From NCBI GenBank assembly GCA_038204465.1, contig JBBRCX010000058.1:1-31368 (forward strand): a stretch of 31,368 nt of DNA. The letters run 5' to 3'. The notes beneath the pieces were generated by a model. The model saw nothing but the letters and a program-made list of their open reading frames with translations, was not told the DNA's origin and made no database searches. Position 1 is the first letter of the stretch, and each line of letters opens with the position of its first letter. Shown one piece after another: positions 22,258 through 30,104 of the stretch. The stretch comes from JBBRCX01 sp038204465 (GTDB taxonomy: Bacteria > Planctomycetota > Phycisphaerae > Tepidisphaerales > Tepidisphaeraceae). Made by a program: the position numbers and the translations under genes.

Positions 22258-23634
22258 ATGAATACCCGTGATGAACGCGCTGAACGTCTTGCTGATCGTG
22301 ATGATGATCAGCGGCCGGACACGATCGCCGGGCTGGGCAATCCATACATTTCCACGCCGAACCTGGACGCGCTGCTGGCGCGCGGGACTTACCTGCGCCC
22401 GTACACGACGGCGCCGATTTGTCCTGCGGCCCGCGCGGAGATCCTGACGGGGGGTAACTCGTTCTCCAACGGTTGCCGCTGGTTCGGGGAGCCAATTGAC
22501 CCTGACAAGGTGCTGCTGCCGCGCCTGCTGAGGGACAACGGGTACCACTGCATTCATCCCGGGAAGTGGCACAATGACGGGCATCCGCGTGACAAGGGGT
22601 ATCACGAAACCCACCGGGTCTTTCCGCCGGATTTGGTGGGCGGCTATTACCGGCCGGGCGTCGACTTCCGCGGCACGCACGATTTCATTTTCAATGAGGA
22701 CGGCAAGGAGGCGCGCGGGCACAGCACGGTGCTGATCTCCGCGCCGACGGTCGAGTTCATCACCCGCTCGTCGAAGCAAAGCCCGTGGTTCTGTTATGTC
22801 GCGTTCCATTCGCCGCACGACCCGCGGACGGCGCCGCAGCCGTGGGCGTCGATGTACCGCGACATCAACATCCCGCTGCCGGACAACTTCATGCCGGAGC
22901 ATCCGTTCGACAACGGCGACATGCTGGTTCGCGACGAGTCGCTGGCGCCGTTCCCGCGGACGCCGGAAGCGATCGAGCGCCACCTGCGCGACTGCTACGC
23001 GATGATCTCGCATCATGACCACCACATCGGGCGCATTCTGGCGGCGCTGGATGCGACCGGGCAGGCTGAGCGGACGTTGATCCTCTTCACGTCCGACCAC
23101 GGCCTGGCGATCGGGAGCCATGGATTGCTTGGGAAGGAGAACCTGTACGAGCACAGCGTGCGGATCCCGATGATCTGGTCGGGGCCGGAAATTCAATCGG
23201 GCCGGCGCATCGACGAGACATGCCTGAGCACACACTACGACCTGATGCCGACGCTGCTTGAGAGGCTCCGAATCGAGAGGCCCGGAACCTGTGAAGGTTT
23301 GAGCTATGGAGCGGCGTTAAACGGCGCTGGGCAAACGGCGCGGACGACGGTGTGCGCGGCCTATCGCGGCTGTATGCGAATGGCGCGCGACGATCGGTTC
23401 AAACTGATCGAGTATCCGAACGAGCGTTCGCAGCTATTCGACCTGAAGGAAGACGCCAACGAGGCGAGAGACCTGCTGGCGAGTTGGCGGCGAGTGCACG
23501 TGCCGCACTCACGGGCGCCGTTCACGCCTGTGATGCCGTGGGACGAGGTGGAAGCGATTACCAATCGGCTGAGGAAGACGCTGAGGGAGTGGCAGGGGGC
23601 AGTAAAGGACCCAATCCTGGCCGGTGCCGCGTGA
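22258..23634 (+). CDS. Sulfatase (formylglycine-dependent, Cys type) with apparent N-terminal frameshift
   Basis: A 458-aa open frame of the alkaline-phosphatase-like sulfatase family. The formylglycine signature is C-P-A-A-R (C55-R59) in TAPICPAARAEILTG, matching C-x-[PA]-x-R. Metal-ligand regions are DDDQRPD (15-21) and FTSDHGLAIGSHGLLGKEN. There is no signal peptide, as in cytosolic sulfatases. The frame from ATG 22258 starts MNTRDERAERLADR, unlike the family, whereas the ATG at 22271 in the next frame gives MNALNVLLIV, the expected first beta strand, ending just where DDDQRPD begins in the other frame (22298-22302). One missing base near 22300 would explain this: a real mutation, a -1 frameshift or a sequence error. 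The substrate is unknown. It lies 73 bp after citrate synthase. Confidence 0.85.
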   Translation: MNTRDERAERLADRDDDQRPDTIAGLGNPYISTPNLDALLARGTYLRPYTTAPICPAARAEILTGGNSFSNGCRWFGEPIDPDKVLLPRLLRDNGYHCIHPGKWHNDGHPRDKGYHETHRVFPPDLVGGYYRPGVDFRGTHDFIFNEDGKEARGHSTVLISAPTVEFITRSSKQSPWFCYVAFHSPHDPRTAPQPWASMYRDINIPLPDNFMPEHPFDNGDMLVRDESLAPFPRTPEAIERHLRDCYAMISHHDHHIGRILAALDATGQAERTLILFTSDHGLAIGSHGLLGKENLYEHSVRIPMIWSGPEIQSGRRIDETCLSTHYDLMPTLLERLRIERPGTCEGLSYGAALNGAGQTARTTVCAAYRGCMRMARDDRFKLIEYPNERSQLFDLKEDANEARDLLASWRRVHVPHSRAPFTPVMPWDEVEAITNRLRKTLREWQGAVKDPILAGAA

Positions 23635-23712
23635 GGAGTGCGGGCTTCGTGTTGCGCCACCGAAGTCAAGCTTGAAGTCGGTGTCGGTGTCCTGCGTCCC
23701 CGCACAGAAGGA

Positions 23713-24606
23713 TCAAGCGAGGGCGTCGCGCAGCTTTCCGCCTGCTCGCTGAAGGAGCGCGCGGCCCTGGTCGGCATCGACGCCGCGGCGGCCCATGACG
23801 ATGGCGAGCTTCACGTGCCCGTCGGCCCGCCGCAGGAGATCCATCGCCTGCTCGCGATCGGTTCCGACCACGGTCGCGACGATGCGCGTGGCGCGATCGT
23901 GGAGTTTCTGATTGGTGGCCCGCAGGTCGACCATGAGATTTTCGTAGACTTTCCCCAGCCGCACCATGGCGATGGTGCTGATCGTGTTGAGCACGAGTTT
24001 CGTGGCCGTCCCCGCTTTGAGCCGGGTGGAGCCCGTGATCACCTCGGGTCCCGTCAGCGGGCGGATGGTGACGTCGACTTGCGGCTCGGCGTACACCGGC
24101 TGGACGCAGGAAAGGAAGATCGTTTTCGCGCCGCGTTCCCGAGCCCGGCGTAGTGCGCCGTGAACGAACGGCGTTGTGCCACCGGCGGCGATGCCCAGGA
24201 CCACGTCTGATGTGCTGACGTGTTTATCATCCATGATGGAAGCGCCCTCTTCTGCGCGGTCCTCCGCCCCTTCCTGGGCGCGGAACATTGCGGCCTCACC
24301 GCCGGCGATAATGCCCTGAATTGAATCCGGGTCGGTGCGAAAGGTCGGGGGGCATTCGGAGGCGTCGAGGACGCCGAGGCGGCCGCTGGTGCCGGCGCCG
24401 ACGTAGAACAGTCGTCCTCCCGCTGACAATGCGCCGGCCACAACCTCGACGGCCATTGCGATGCTGGCGCGCTCCGCGTTCACTGCCTGCACCGCGGCCG
24501 CATCCTGCGAGTTCATCAGGGCGACGGCGTCTTCTACACTCATGGAGTCGAGGAACCTGGACTCGGGTAATCGCTGTTCGGTGAGCAGGTGAGATCGATC
24601 GCGCAT
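23713..24606 (-). CDS. murQ: N-acetylmuramic acid 6-phosphate etherase
   Basis: A 297-aa SIS-domain enzyme that cleaves the lactyl ether of MurNAc-6-phosphate to GlcNAc-6-phosphate and D-lactate. Family motifs are LLTEQRLPESR near the N-terminus, VGAGTSGRLGVLDASECPPTF (71-91, including the catalytic Glu of ASEC), GIIAGGEAAMFRAQEGAEDR, and TGSTRLKAGTATKLVLNTIS in the SIS core. The length is typical (about 300 aa). It is encoded 57 bp downstream of anmK, in the same direction: AnmK makes MurNAc-6-P, and MurQ consumes it. There is no SD at the ATG. The gene ends 78 bp from the convergent sulfatase stop. A perfect TCAAGCTTGA palindrome lies in that gap. Confidence 0.96.
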   Translation of the reverse strand: MRDRSHLLTEQRLPESRFLDSMSVEDAVALMNSQDAAAVQAVNAERASIAMAVEVVAGALSAGGRLFYVGAGTSGRLGVLDASECPPTFRTDPDSIQGIIAGGEAAMFRAQEGAEDRAEEGASIMDDKHVSTSDVVLGIAAGGTTPFVHGALRRARERGAKTIFLSCVQPVYAEPQVDVTIRPLTGPEVITGSTRLKAGTATKLVLNTISTIAMVRLGKVYENLMVDLRATNQKLHDRATRIVATVVGTDREQAMDLLRRADGHVKLAIVMGRRGVDADQGRALLQRAGGKLRDALA

Positions 24607-24663
24607 GAGGCTTGAATCTTAGAGCAACTCGACGCCGCATCCAGCCTGCGCGGGCTCGGGCCG

Positions 24664-25785
24664 TCATGGCCTCGGCGTGATTGATCCCAGGACAACCCGG
24701 CGGGAAGCGCCGGTTGCGGCGGGGACGTTGGAGGGTTCACCGTCGAGCGTAGCGGCGCCGAGCAGCGCAAAAGCGACGGCCTCTTTCGCTTCGGGAGCGA
24801 CTCCCAATGATTCGATCGTCCGGAGCGGAGTTCCCTTCAGTTCCTCGGCGAGAAAGCGCATCAGGGCGGCGTTATGAACCCCCCCGCCGCTCGCGACGAC
24901 TTCACTGGGCCGGTGCGGCAGGAATTGATCGATGGCGGCGGCGATCGTGCGCGCGGTCAGCTTACACGCCGTGGCGAGGGCGTCGTCGATTGACCCCGCG
25001 CCGATCGTTTGGTTGAAGAGCCCGATCATCGCCGGGCCGTCGGTGCTCTTTGGCGGAGGCCGGCGAAAGTAAGCATCGGCTTCAATCTGCCTGATGACGC
25101 CGGACGCGGGCTTACCGGCAAGAGCGCGGACGCCATCGATGTCAACGCCGGGCCCTTCAGATGCGTGGCGTCGCATGAGGTCGTCGCTGATGCAATTGCC
25201 CGGACCGGTGTCGAACGCGAGAAGCCCATCGATCGTCCCCCCCGCGGGGAGGAAGGTGAGGTTGGCGATGCCGCCAATGTTGAGCAGAACGCGGGAGATC
25301 GTGGGATCGCGGAAGAGGATGTAATCCGCGAATGGAACGAGGGGGGCGCCTTGCCCGCCGGCGGCGCAGTCGGCGCGGCGGAAATCGCTGACGACGGCGC
25401 AGCCGGTGCGGGCGGCCAGCAGGGAGGGATCGAGCCACTGCATGGTGAGCGGCGGGTGGTGGTAAAGGGTCTGTCCGTGAGCGGCGATGGCGTCAATTTC
25501 GGTCGAGGCGATTCCAGCCGCGGACGCGGCTGCGGCGAAGGCATCGGAATAGGCCAGCGAGATGTCTTCTGCGAGTTGTGCGAGGTGCGCAAGGGAGGAG
25601 GTTCCGGTGTCCCTCACACTGAGGACATTCGCCTTCAGGCGAGGCGAATAGGGGCGATGAGAATGTTGGAGGAGTTTTGCCGACATTCCCAAGCCGCGGC
25701 CCCCGATGCGGACGATCGCGACATCAATTCCGTCGGCGCTGGTTCCGCTCATAGCGCCCGCGATCAACCGGCCCGGCGTGCTCAT
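24664..25785 (-). CDS. anmK: Anhydro-N-acetylmuramic acid kinase
   Basis: A 373-aa protein (E. coli AnmK is 369) beginning MSTPGRLIAGAMSGTSADGID, where GAMSGTSADGID is the N-terminal ATP/phosphate loop of the ASKHA fold. Other motifs are AIAAHGQTLYH, VSDFRRADCAAGGQGAPLVP, VLLNIGGIANLTFLP, AFDTGPGNCISDDL and the C-terminal VVASGGGVHNAALM. It phosphorylates and opens 1,6-anhydroMurNAc released by lytic transglycosylases during cell-wall turnover. The start at 25785 is chosen over a longer open frame running to 26199 because that part is the shadow of clpS. A -10-like hexamer lies 7 nt before the ATG. It is divergent from clpS and cotranscribed with murQ. Confidence 0.97.
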   Translation of the reverse strand: MSTPGRLIAGAMSGTSADGIDVAIVRIGGRGLGMSAKLLQHSHRPYSPRLKANVLSVRDTGTSSLAHLAQLAEDISLAYSDAFAAAASAAGIASTEIDAIAAHGQTLYHHPPLTMQWLDPSLLAARTGCAVVSDFRRADCAAGGQGAPLVPFADYILFRDPTISRVLLNIGGIANLTFLPAGGTIDGLLAFDTGPGNCISDDLMRRHASEGPGVDIDGVRALAGKPASGVIRQIEADAYFRRPPPKSTDGPAMIGLFNQTIGAGSIDDALATACKLTARTIAAAIDQFLPHRPSEVVASGGGVHNAALMRFLAEELKGTPLRTIESLGVAPEAKEAVAFALLGAATLDGEPSNVPAATGASRRVVLGSITPRP

Positions 25786-25792
25786 GCGAAAG

Positions 25793-25821
25793 ACTGTATC
25801 GGGGTGAGCGGCGATGTTAAA
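25793..25821 (-). promoter_or_regulatory. Candidate leaderless promoter of anmK
   Basis: On the minus strand TTTAAC (25816-25821), a 17-nt spacer, then TACAGT (25793-25798) exactly 7 nt before the anmK ATG. The -35 is poor (3 of 6 matches). Confidence 0.4.
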
Positions 25822-25878
25822 CGGGGCGAGGGGAGGCGTTGGAGATGGAAGAGGAGGGCGAGGAAGGGGAATCCGTCG

Positions 25879-25908
25879 TTGAGACGGCGCGGCGCGGTGC
25901 AGTATAAT
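25879..25908 (+). promoter_or_regulatory. Promoter of clpS
   Basis: TTGAGA (25879-25884), an 18-nt spacer and TATAAT (25903-25908). The predicted start near 25915 leaves a leader of only about 12 nt that still contains the SD GGAGG (25915-25919), part of a CCTCCGGAGG palindrome. Confidence 0.7.
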
Positions 25909-25926
25909 CCCTCCGGAGGCACGTGC

Positions 25927-26277
25927 ATGGCTGAAGAGAAAAAGGAAGTCCCGGCCCAGCAGAAAAGCCAGGAAGGCGCAACCGCGACGAAACCAAAGCG
26001 CGCCAGGAGAGCCGCGCCAAAAAAGAAACCGCCCCAGCCCCTGCCGCCGTGGAAGGTGCTGCTGCACAACGACGACAAGAACACGGTGGAATTCGTGGTG
26101 GTCACGGTGATGGAACTGACGCCGCTGAATCAGGACGAAGCGGTTCAGCGGATGATGGAAGCCCACAAGACGGGGGTTGCCCTGCTGCTCACCACGCACA
26201 AGGAGCGGGCGGAACTGTACCAGGAGCAGTTCACGTCGAAGGGGCTGGTGGTGACCATCGAGCCCGCGGAGAAGTAA
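25927..26277 (+). CDS. clpS: ClpS, N-degron adaptor of the ClpAP protease
   Basis: A 116-aa protein. The first roughly 40 residues are a Lys/Ala/Pro-rich flexible extension (AEEKKEVPAQQKSQEG.., then PKRARRAAPKKKP). The ClpS core follows: PPWKVLLHNDDKNTVEFVV with the N-degron-binding Asn-Asp pair, MMEAHKTGVALLLT with the pocket His, and YQEQFTSKGLVVTIEPAEK. ClpS captures substrates with N-terminal Leu, Phe, Tyr or Trp and hands them to ClpA. The start is supported by GGAGG 7 nt upstream. It is convergent with aat, the enzyme that adds Leu or Phe to protein N-termini, so both halves of the pathway are encoded side by side. clpA/clpC is not in the window. Confidence 0.96.
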   Translation: MAEEKKEVPAQQKSQEGATATKPKRARRAAPKKKPPQPLPPWKVLLHNDDKNTVEFVVVTVMELTPLNQDEAVQRMMEAHKTGVALLLTTHKERAELYQEQFTSKGLVVTIEPAEK

Positions 26278-26332
26278 ACGAAGTCGAATTCCGGATCAGG
26301 GGAATCGCCTGGTTTGAATTGCGGCGTACGTC

Positions 26333-26932
26333 TCAATCGAACTCACATTGAAGCAATAGCGCGCGTTTGAGCCTGACCAGGTATTCCCTGGCTGGGATGT
26401 CGATGCAACCGAATTGCCGGAGGTGCGGGGTGCTCGCCTGGGTGTCGAGAAGTTGATAGCCCCTCTCGCGCAGCCGATTGACCAGATGCACCAGGGCCAC
26501 CTTGCTGGCGTCGGTGCGGCGGTGAAACATGCTTTCGCCGAAGAAGGCGCCCCCGAGACTGACGCCGTAGAGCCCGCCTGCCAATTGCCCTTCCCGCCAT
26601 GCCTCGACGCTATGGGCAAAGCCAAGCTGATGGAGGCGCACGTAGCCCCGCAGGAGTTCGTCATTGATCCAGGTGCCTTCCGCCCGCGAGTCCATGCAGC
26701 CGCGCATTGTCGCTTCAAAGTCGCAGTTGATGCGCAGATCGAATCCTCCGGCCTCGGGCGGCCTGCGCACGATTTGCCGCAGCGTGTGGGGAACGTGAAA
26801 CGAATCGAGCGGGAGTATGCCGCGTGGGTCGGCGGTGAACAGCTTCACCCTGCCATCCCTGTCGGCCATCGGGAATACCCCCTGGGCATAAGCCGCCAGC
26901 AGCGTCTCGGGATCGAGGGGGATTGCGTTCAT
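26333..26932 (-). CDS. aat: Leucyl/phenylalanyl-tRNA-protein transferase
   Basis: A 199-aa enzyme that transfers Leu or Phe from charged tRNA to N-terminal Lys or Arg of proteins, creating N-degrons for ClpS. Family motifs are LLAAYAQGVFPMAD, ADPRGILPLDSFHVPHTLRQ, TWINDELLRGYVRLHQLGFA, AHSVEAWREGQLAGGLYGVS, GGAFFGESMFHRRTDASKVAL and LLDTQASTPHLRQFG. It is slightly shorter than the E. coli protein (234 aa), as for many relatives lacking the N-terminal extension. The ATG at 26932 is chosen at the family start (MNAIPLDPETLLAAYAQG). The open frame continues to 27292 but overlaps the divergent dioxygenase gene. There is no SD. It ends 55 bp from the convergent clpS stop. Confidence 0.96.
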   Translation of the reverse strand: MNAIPLDPETLLAAYAQGVFPMADRDGRVKLFTADPRGILPLDSFHVPHTLRQIVRRPPEAGGFDLRINCDFEATMRGCMDSRAEGTWINDELLRGYVRLHQLGFAHSVEAWREGQLAGGLYGVSLGGAFFGESMFHRRTDASKVALVHLVNRLRERGYQLLDTQASTPHLRQFGCIDIPAREYLVRLKRALLLQCEFD

Positions 26933-27070
26933 GAGATCGAAGGGCGCAGCGCTGCGGCCCCGTTGGTTGGTCAGGACGCTGGCGGCCGGTTTGCAACGCG
27001 CCTGGGATGCAAACCAAATGCGATACCATTCATTGCTTCGAAGACCGGCGTTTCGGAGAATGACCTTCCC

Positions 27071-27937
27071 ATGCGTGTCACCGACGAACAGCTTGAAACG
27101 TGCAGAAGGCAAGGCTTCGCCATCATTCCAGATTTCCTCCGCGAACAGGAGCGGAAAGCAGCCCTGGACGGATTCTTTCGCCTGTTCGCGCCGCCGTATG
27201 CGCGATGGATCGCATTGGAGAAGAAGAACGATACGCCCGCGCTTTACGTTTTTCCCTGGGACGACAGCGGATTGAACTACGCCGCGACGCACCCAGACCT
27301 GATCGACGCCGCGGAGCGGCTCATGGGGACGCGCGAGATTTGGCTGTCAAACGCGGGACTGGGGATGCGTTATGCGGGCGAAGAGCCGGTCGGGACCGGC
27401 TGGCACATTGACTGGGACAACAACACCGCCAGCCCGATGCTCCCGCAAGAGGCGTGGAAACATCCAGTCTTTTTTTACTGCCTTGAGGAAGTGCGGGCGG
27501 GGATGGCGCCGATCCGGATGGTGCCCAACGGGCACGACGAAAAGGACGCGGTGGAGATGATCGTTCCGGCCGGGTCGCTGTGCATCTACTCGCTGTATAC
27601 CATGCACGCCGCCTCACCGTTTACCGCGGCGGCGGGCGACCGCCCGACGATGTGGGTAACCATGACGCGCAAGGACCGGCTTTGGGACGGAATGAGAAGC
27701 CCGATGGCGCTGCCGCACCTGCCGGCGATGAAGCGGTTTGTATCGGAGGCGACGCCGCGTCAGCGCGAGTTGGTGGGTTTCCCGCCCCCGGGGGACGCGG
27801 TATGGACAGATGATTTTCTCCAGGCGATGGGCGAGCGCTACCCCGGATTTGATCCGCGCCCGTATCGCGATGCATCCGGAAAGTCGGGGCGGCCGAGGGC
27901 GCGCGGTTCAGTAATGCCGGCAGCGGGTCATTCCTGA
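27071..27937 (+). CDS. Phytanoyl-CoA dioxygenase (PhyH) family Fe(II)/2-oxoglutarate enzyme
   Basis: A 288-aa protein, starting MRVTDEQLETCRRQGFAIIP, the usual PhyH opening. The iron facial triad is visible: H-x-D in GTGWHIDWDNNTA and the distal His in YTMHAASPFTAAAGDRP, with the following Arg as the likely 2-oxoglutarate anchor. Family members hydroxylate or otherwise oxidise many small molecules, and the substrate cannot be told from sequence. The ATG at 27071 is chosen by homology, with GGAG 11 nt upstream. It is divergent from aat (138 bp between starts). The stop at 27937 overlaps the convergent response regulator gene by 10 bp. Confidence 0.85.
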   Translation: MRVTDEQLETCRRQGFAIIPDFLREQERKAALDGFFRLFAPPYARWIALEKKNDTPALYVFPWDDSGLNYAATHPDLIDAAERLMGTREIWLSNAGLGMRYAGEEPVGTGWHIDWDNNTASPMLPQEAWKHPVFFYCLEEVRAGMAPIRMVPNGHDEKDAVEMIVPAGSLCIYSLYTMHAASPFTAAAGDRPTMWVTMTRKDRLWDGMRSPMALPHLPAMKRFVSEATPRQRELVGFPPPGDAVWTDDFLQAMGERYPGFDPRPYRDASGKSGRPRARGSVMPAAGHS

Positions 27938-28530
27938 AAGTATCCCTGTTTCTGGTATTCAGTGAGTTTGTAATACAAGGTGCGCCGGCTGATGCCGAGC
28001 TCATTGGCGGTTGCGGTTCGATTGCCGTTGTTACGTTGCAGGGCGTCAAGGATATGCCGGCGCTCCACCTCATGCAGGGTCATGCCTTCCACCGGTTCGG
28101 CGTCGGCGGGCTCGGGGAGGATCGAGGGAAGGGTTGGCGCGATCCGTCGAACGGCGCGGTCCAGTGCCTGTTCCAGTTCTCCGAGGTGACAGGGCTTGGT
28201 CAGGAACTCGACGACGTCGAGATGGATTGCCTGCCGGGCCGCCTCGATGCTGGCGAAGCCTGTCAGGACGATTCCGTGCAGTTCTGGTAACTGCGCCTGG
28301 AGCTTCTGAAATGCCTCCAGGCCGTCCATACCTGGAAGGTTCAAGTCAAGCAGCGCAATGTTGGGGTTAAATGACTCGGCGAGGCGAAGCGCTTCCTCGC
28401 CGCTTCGCGCGGAGACGACCTCGAAACCCCAGCCGTTCAGCGCGTTCGTCAAGAGATCGCGCAGGCGCAACTCATCCTCAATGACGAGGACGCGCGGGTC
28501 GACGCGAGGATCGGCCTTGCCCGGACTCAT
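27928..28530 (-). CDS. Response regulator with receiver and Fis-type HTH domain (ActR/PrrA-like)
   Basis: A 200-aa two-domain regulator. The receiver domain (about 12-128) has acidic residues near E18/D19, phospho-acceptor D62 in LLDLNLPG, VLTGFAS and KPC. The C-terminal Fis-type helix-turn-helix (about 155-195) contains NNGNRTATANELGISRRTLYYKL. There is no AAA+ domain, so it regulates without sigma54. Its ATG overlaps the TGA of the histidine kinase gene (ATGA, 28527-28530), so the two are translationally coupled and form one two-component system. At its 3' end the gene overlaps the dioxygenase gene tail-to-tail by 10 bp. Confidence 0.93.
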   Translation of the reverse strand: MSPGKADPRVDPRVLVIEDELRLRDLLTNALNGWGFEVVSARSGEEALRLAESFNPNIALLDLNLPGMDGLEAFQKLQAQLPELHGIVLTGFASIEAARQAIHLDVVEFLTKPCHLGELEQALDRAVRRIAPTLPSILPEPADAEPVEGMTLHEVERRHILDALQRNNGNRTATANELGISRRTLYYKLTEYQKQGYFQE

Positions 28531-30008
28531 TCAGCCGGCTCCCGCTGTGCGGCTGGCAGTTCGACAACGAATCGGCTGCCCCGACCGGGGCCGTCGCTGT
28601 GTGCCCGGATCCGTCCGCCATGGTTTTGGACGATCGCGTAAGTGATGGCGAGGCCCAGGCCGGTGCCGTGGTCGCGCGGCGTGCGGCGGTCGGTGAAGAA
28701 CGGTTCGAAGATGCGCTGCAGCGTGTCGGGCGACATGCCGCGGCCGTTGTCGCTCACCACGAGTGAAACCCATTGCCCGTCGCGTGCCAGCGACACGTGA
28801 ACCTCCCCGCCGGGCGGGACGGCCTCGAGCGCATTCAGAAGCAGATTCATCAGCATCTGCTTCATTTCCGCTTCAACCGCGAAGACGACCGTTGATTCGA
28901 CGGCGTCGGTATGGACGGTCATCTTGCGATCGCGGTATGGCTGCAAGCCTCCGATGATCGACGTCACCGCGTTGCAGACCGCAGCAAGATCCACCGCGTG
29001 GCGGTCCGGTTCGCCCGGCTTGGCGAGCGAGAGCAGCTTCGAGGTGATCTCCTTGCAGCGGAACGCTTCCTCACAAATGATGCGCAATGTTTTTTCGACG
29101 TCGTCGCGGCTGGCTTGTTTCAGCCTGCCGAGTGAATACTCCGCATAACCGCTGATCACGCCGAGTGGATTGTTGATCTCATGCGCCACGCCCGCGGCTA
29201 AGTAGCCGACGCTGGCGAGGCGCTCGGAGCGAATGAGCTCGCGGCTTTTCTCGGCCACCTTTTGCTCCAGGTCGTGGTAGAAGCCGTCGAGTTCCCCTGC
29301 CATGCGATTGAAGTCTCGGGCGAGGCCGGCGAATTCCTCGTCGCCTTGCGACTGCACGCGCTGGGTGAATTGTCCGGCGGCCACGCGGCGCACGCCGTGC
29401 GTCAAGTCCCGGAGTGGCTTCATCACGCCGCGGTATTGCCAGACACCCAGCGCCAATGCACCGGCGACGACGACGAAGCAGAGCACTCCCATCAGCAGCA
29501 TGGTCGCGCGGCGCTTGGCGTTGGCGGCGGCACGGTTTTCCTGGACCCGCGCCCGCACCTCCGCGGCCAGAGCCGAGATCTGCGCCAGTCCGCGATCGAG
29601 CGCATCCGCGGCAGCCTGAGCGGACTGGGGACCGGCCCGGGCGTGGTTCAGCGCTTCGACTATCGCCTGCTGCACGAGTTGCTTGGCGTGCGGATCGTGT
29701 CCGGGCCTGGGCAACCGAATGTCGGGGCTGGGAGGAGGTGAGAGGTTGAAGCGATCGAATTCGACCCACGCCGCCTCGATCTCCTCGGCGGCCTTGGGGG
29801 CTTGCGGCTGTGAAAGCTCGAGCAGTGTTTTTGCAGTGCTGAGGTGGGCGCCGACCTGAAAAAGCTGGCGCAGTTCCTGATAGCCGCCGAGCGCGAGACC
29901 GTAATCCTGATTCAGTCCGTTGAGCCCCCAGAGCGATGCGCCGCCGAGCAGGAGCAGCCCGACGATCATGGCCGCAATCTGATATGCCATCTTTCGTCGC
30001 AACGACAT
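28527..30008 (-). CDS. Sensor histidine kinase with periplasmic helical sensor and HAMP domain
   Basis: A 493-aa kinase from ATG 30008 (MSLRRKMAYQIAAMIVGLLLL). TM1 is about residues 9-29, followed by an extracytoplasmic, mostly helical sensor of about 140 residues (30-167), TM2 about 168-189, HAMP about 190-243 with a coiled coil, then HisKA with phospho-acceptor H276 in AAGVAHEINNPLGVISG, and HATPase motifs LLNALEAVP (N box), DNGRGM (G1), FEPFFTDRRT and GTGLGLA (G2). This is the NtrB/AtoS-like class with 'HEINNPL'. An in-frame upstream ATG at 30047 would add 13 residues. It is coupled to the regulator gene by an ATGA overlap and divergent from the GT39-like gene. Confidence 0.95.
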   Translation of the reverse strand: MSLRRKMAYQIAAMIVGLLLLGGASLWGLNGLNQDYGLALGGYQELRQLFQVGAHLSTAKTLLELSQPQAPKAAEEIEAAWVEFDRFNLSPPPSPDIRLPRPGHDPHAKQLVQQAIVEALNHARAGPQSAQAAADALDRGLAQISALAAEVRARVQENRAAANAKRRATMLLMGVLCFVVVAGALALGVWQYRGVMKPLRDLTHGVRRVAAGQFTQRVQSQGDEEFAGLARDFNRMAGELDGFYHDLEQKVAEKSRELIRSERLASVGYLAAGVAHEINNPLGVISGYAEYSLGRLKQASRDDVEKTLRIICEEAFRCKEITSKLLSLAKPGEPDRHAVDLAAVCNAVTSIIGGLQPYRDRKMTVHTDAVESTVVFAVEAEMKQMLMNLLLNALEAVPPGGEVHVSLARDGQWVSLVVSDNGRGMSPDTLQRIFEPFFTDRRTPRDHGTGLGLAITYAIVQNHGGRIRAHSDGPGRGSRFVVELPAAQREPAE

Positions 30009-30090
30009 AAGCACCGTATTTCTAGCACAAACAAGCAGCGGCGGCATGGAGTGCGGCTGCGGGCGCTCGCGAGACGCAGGCCCTTGGCGG

Positions 30091-30096
30091 TACAGT
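30091..30096 (+). promoter_or_regulatory. -10-like hexamer upstream of the GT39-like gene
   Basis: TACAGT lies 8 nt before the ATG at 30105. No SD and no clear -35 are visible. It fits the leaderless spacing seen at galK, tatC and anmK. Confidence 0.3.
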
Positions 30097-30104
30097 GCGG
30101 ATCG

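Noticed and set aside
25009..25926. Upstream extension of the clpS frame over anmK
   Set aside because: It is antisense to anmK. Promoter, SD and ATG place the true clpS start at 25927.
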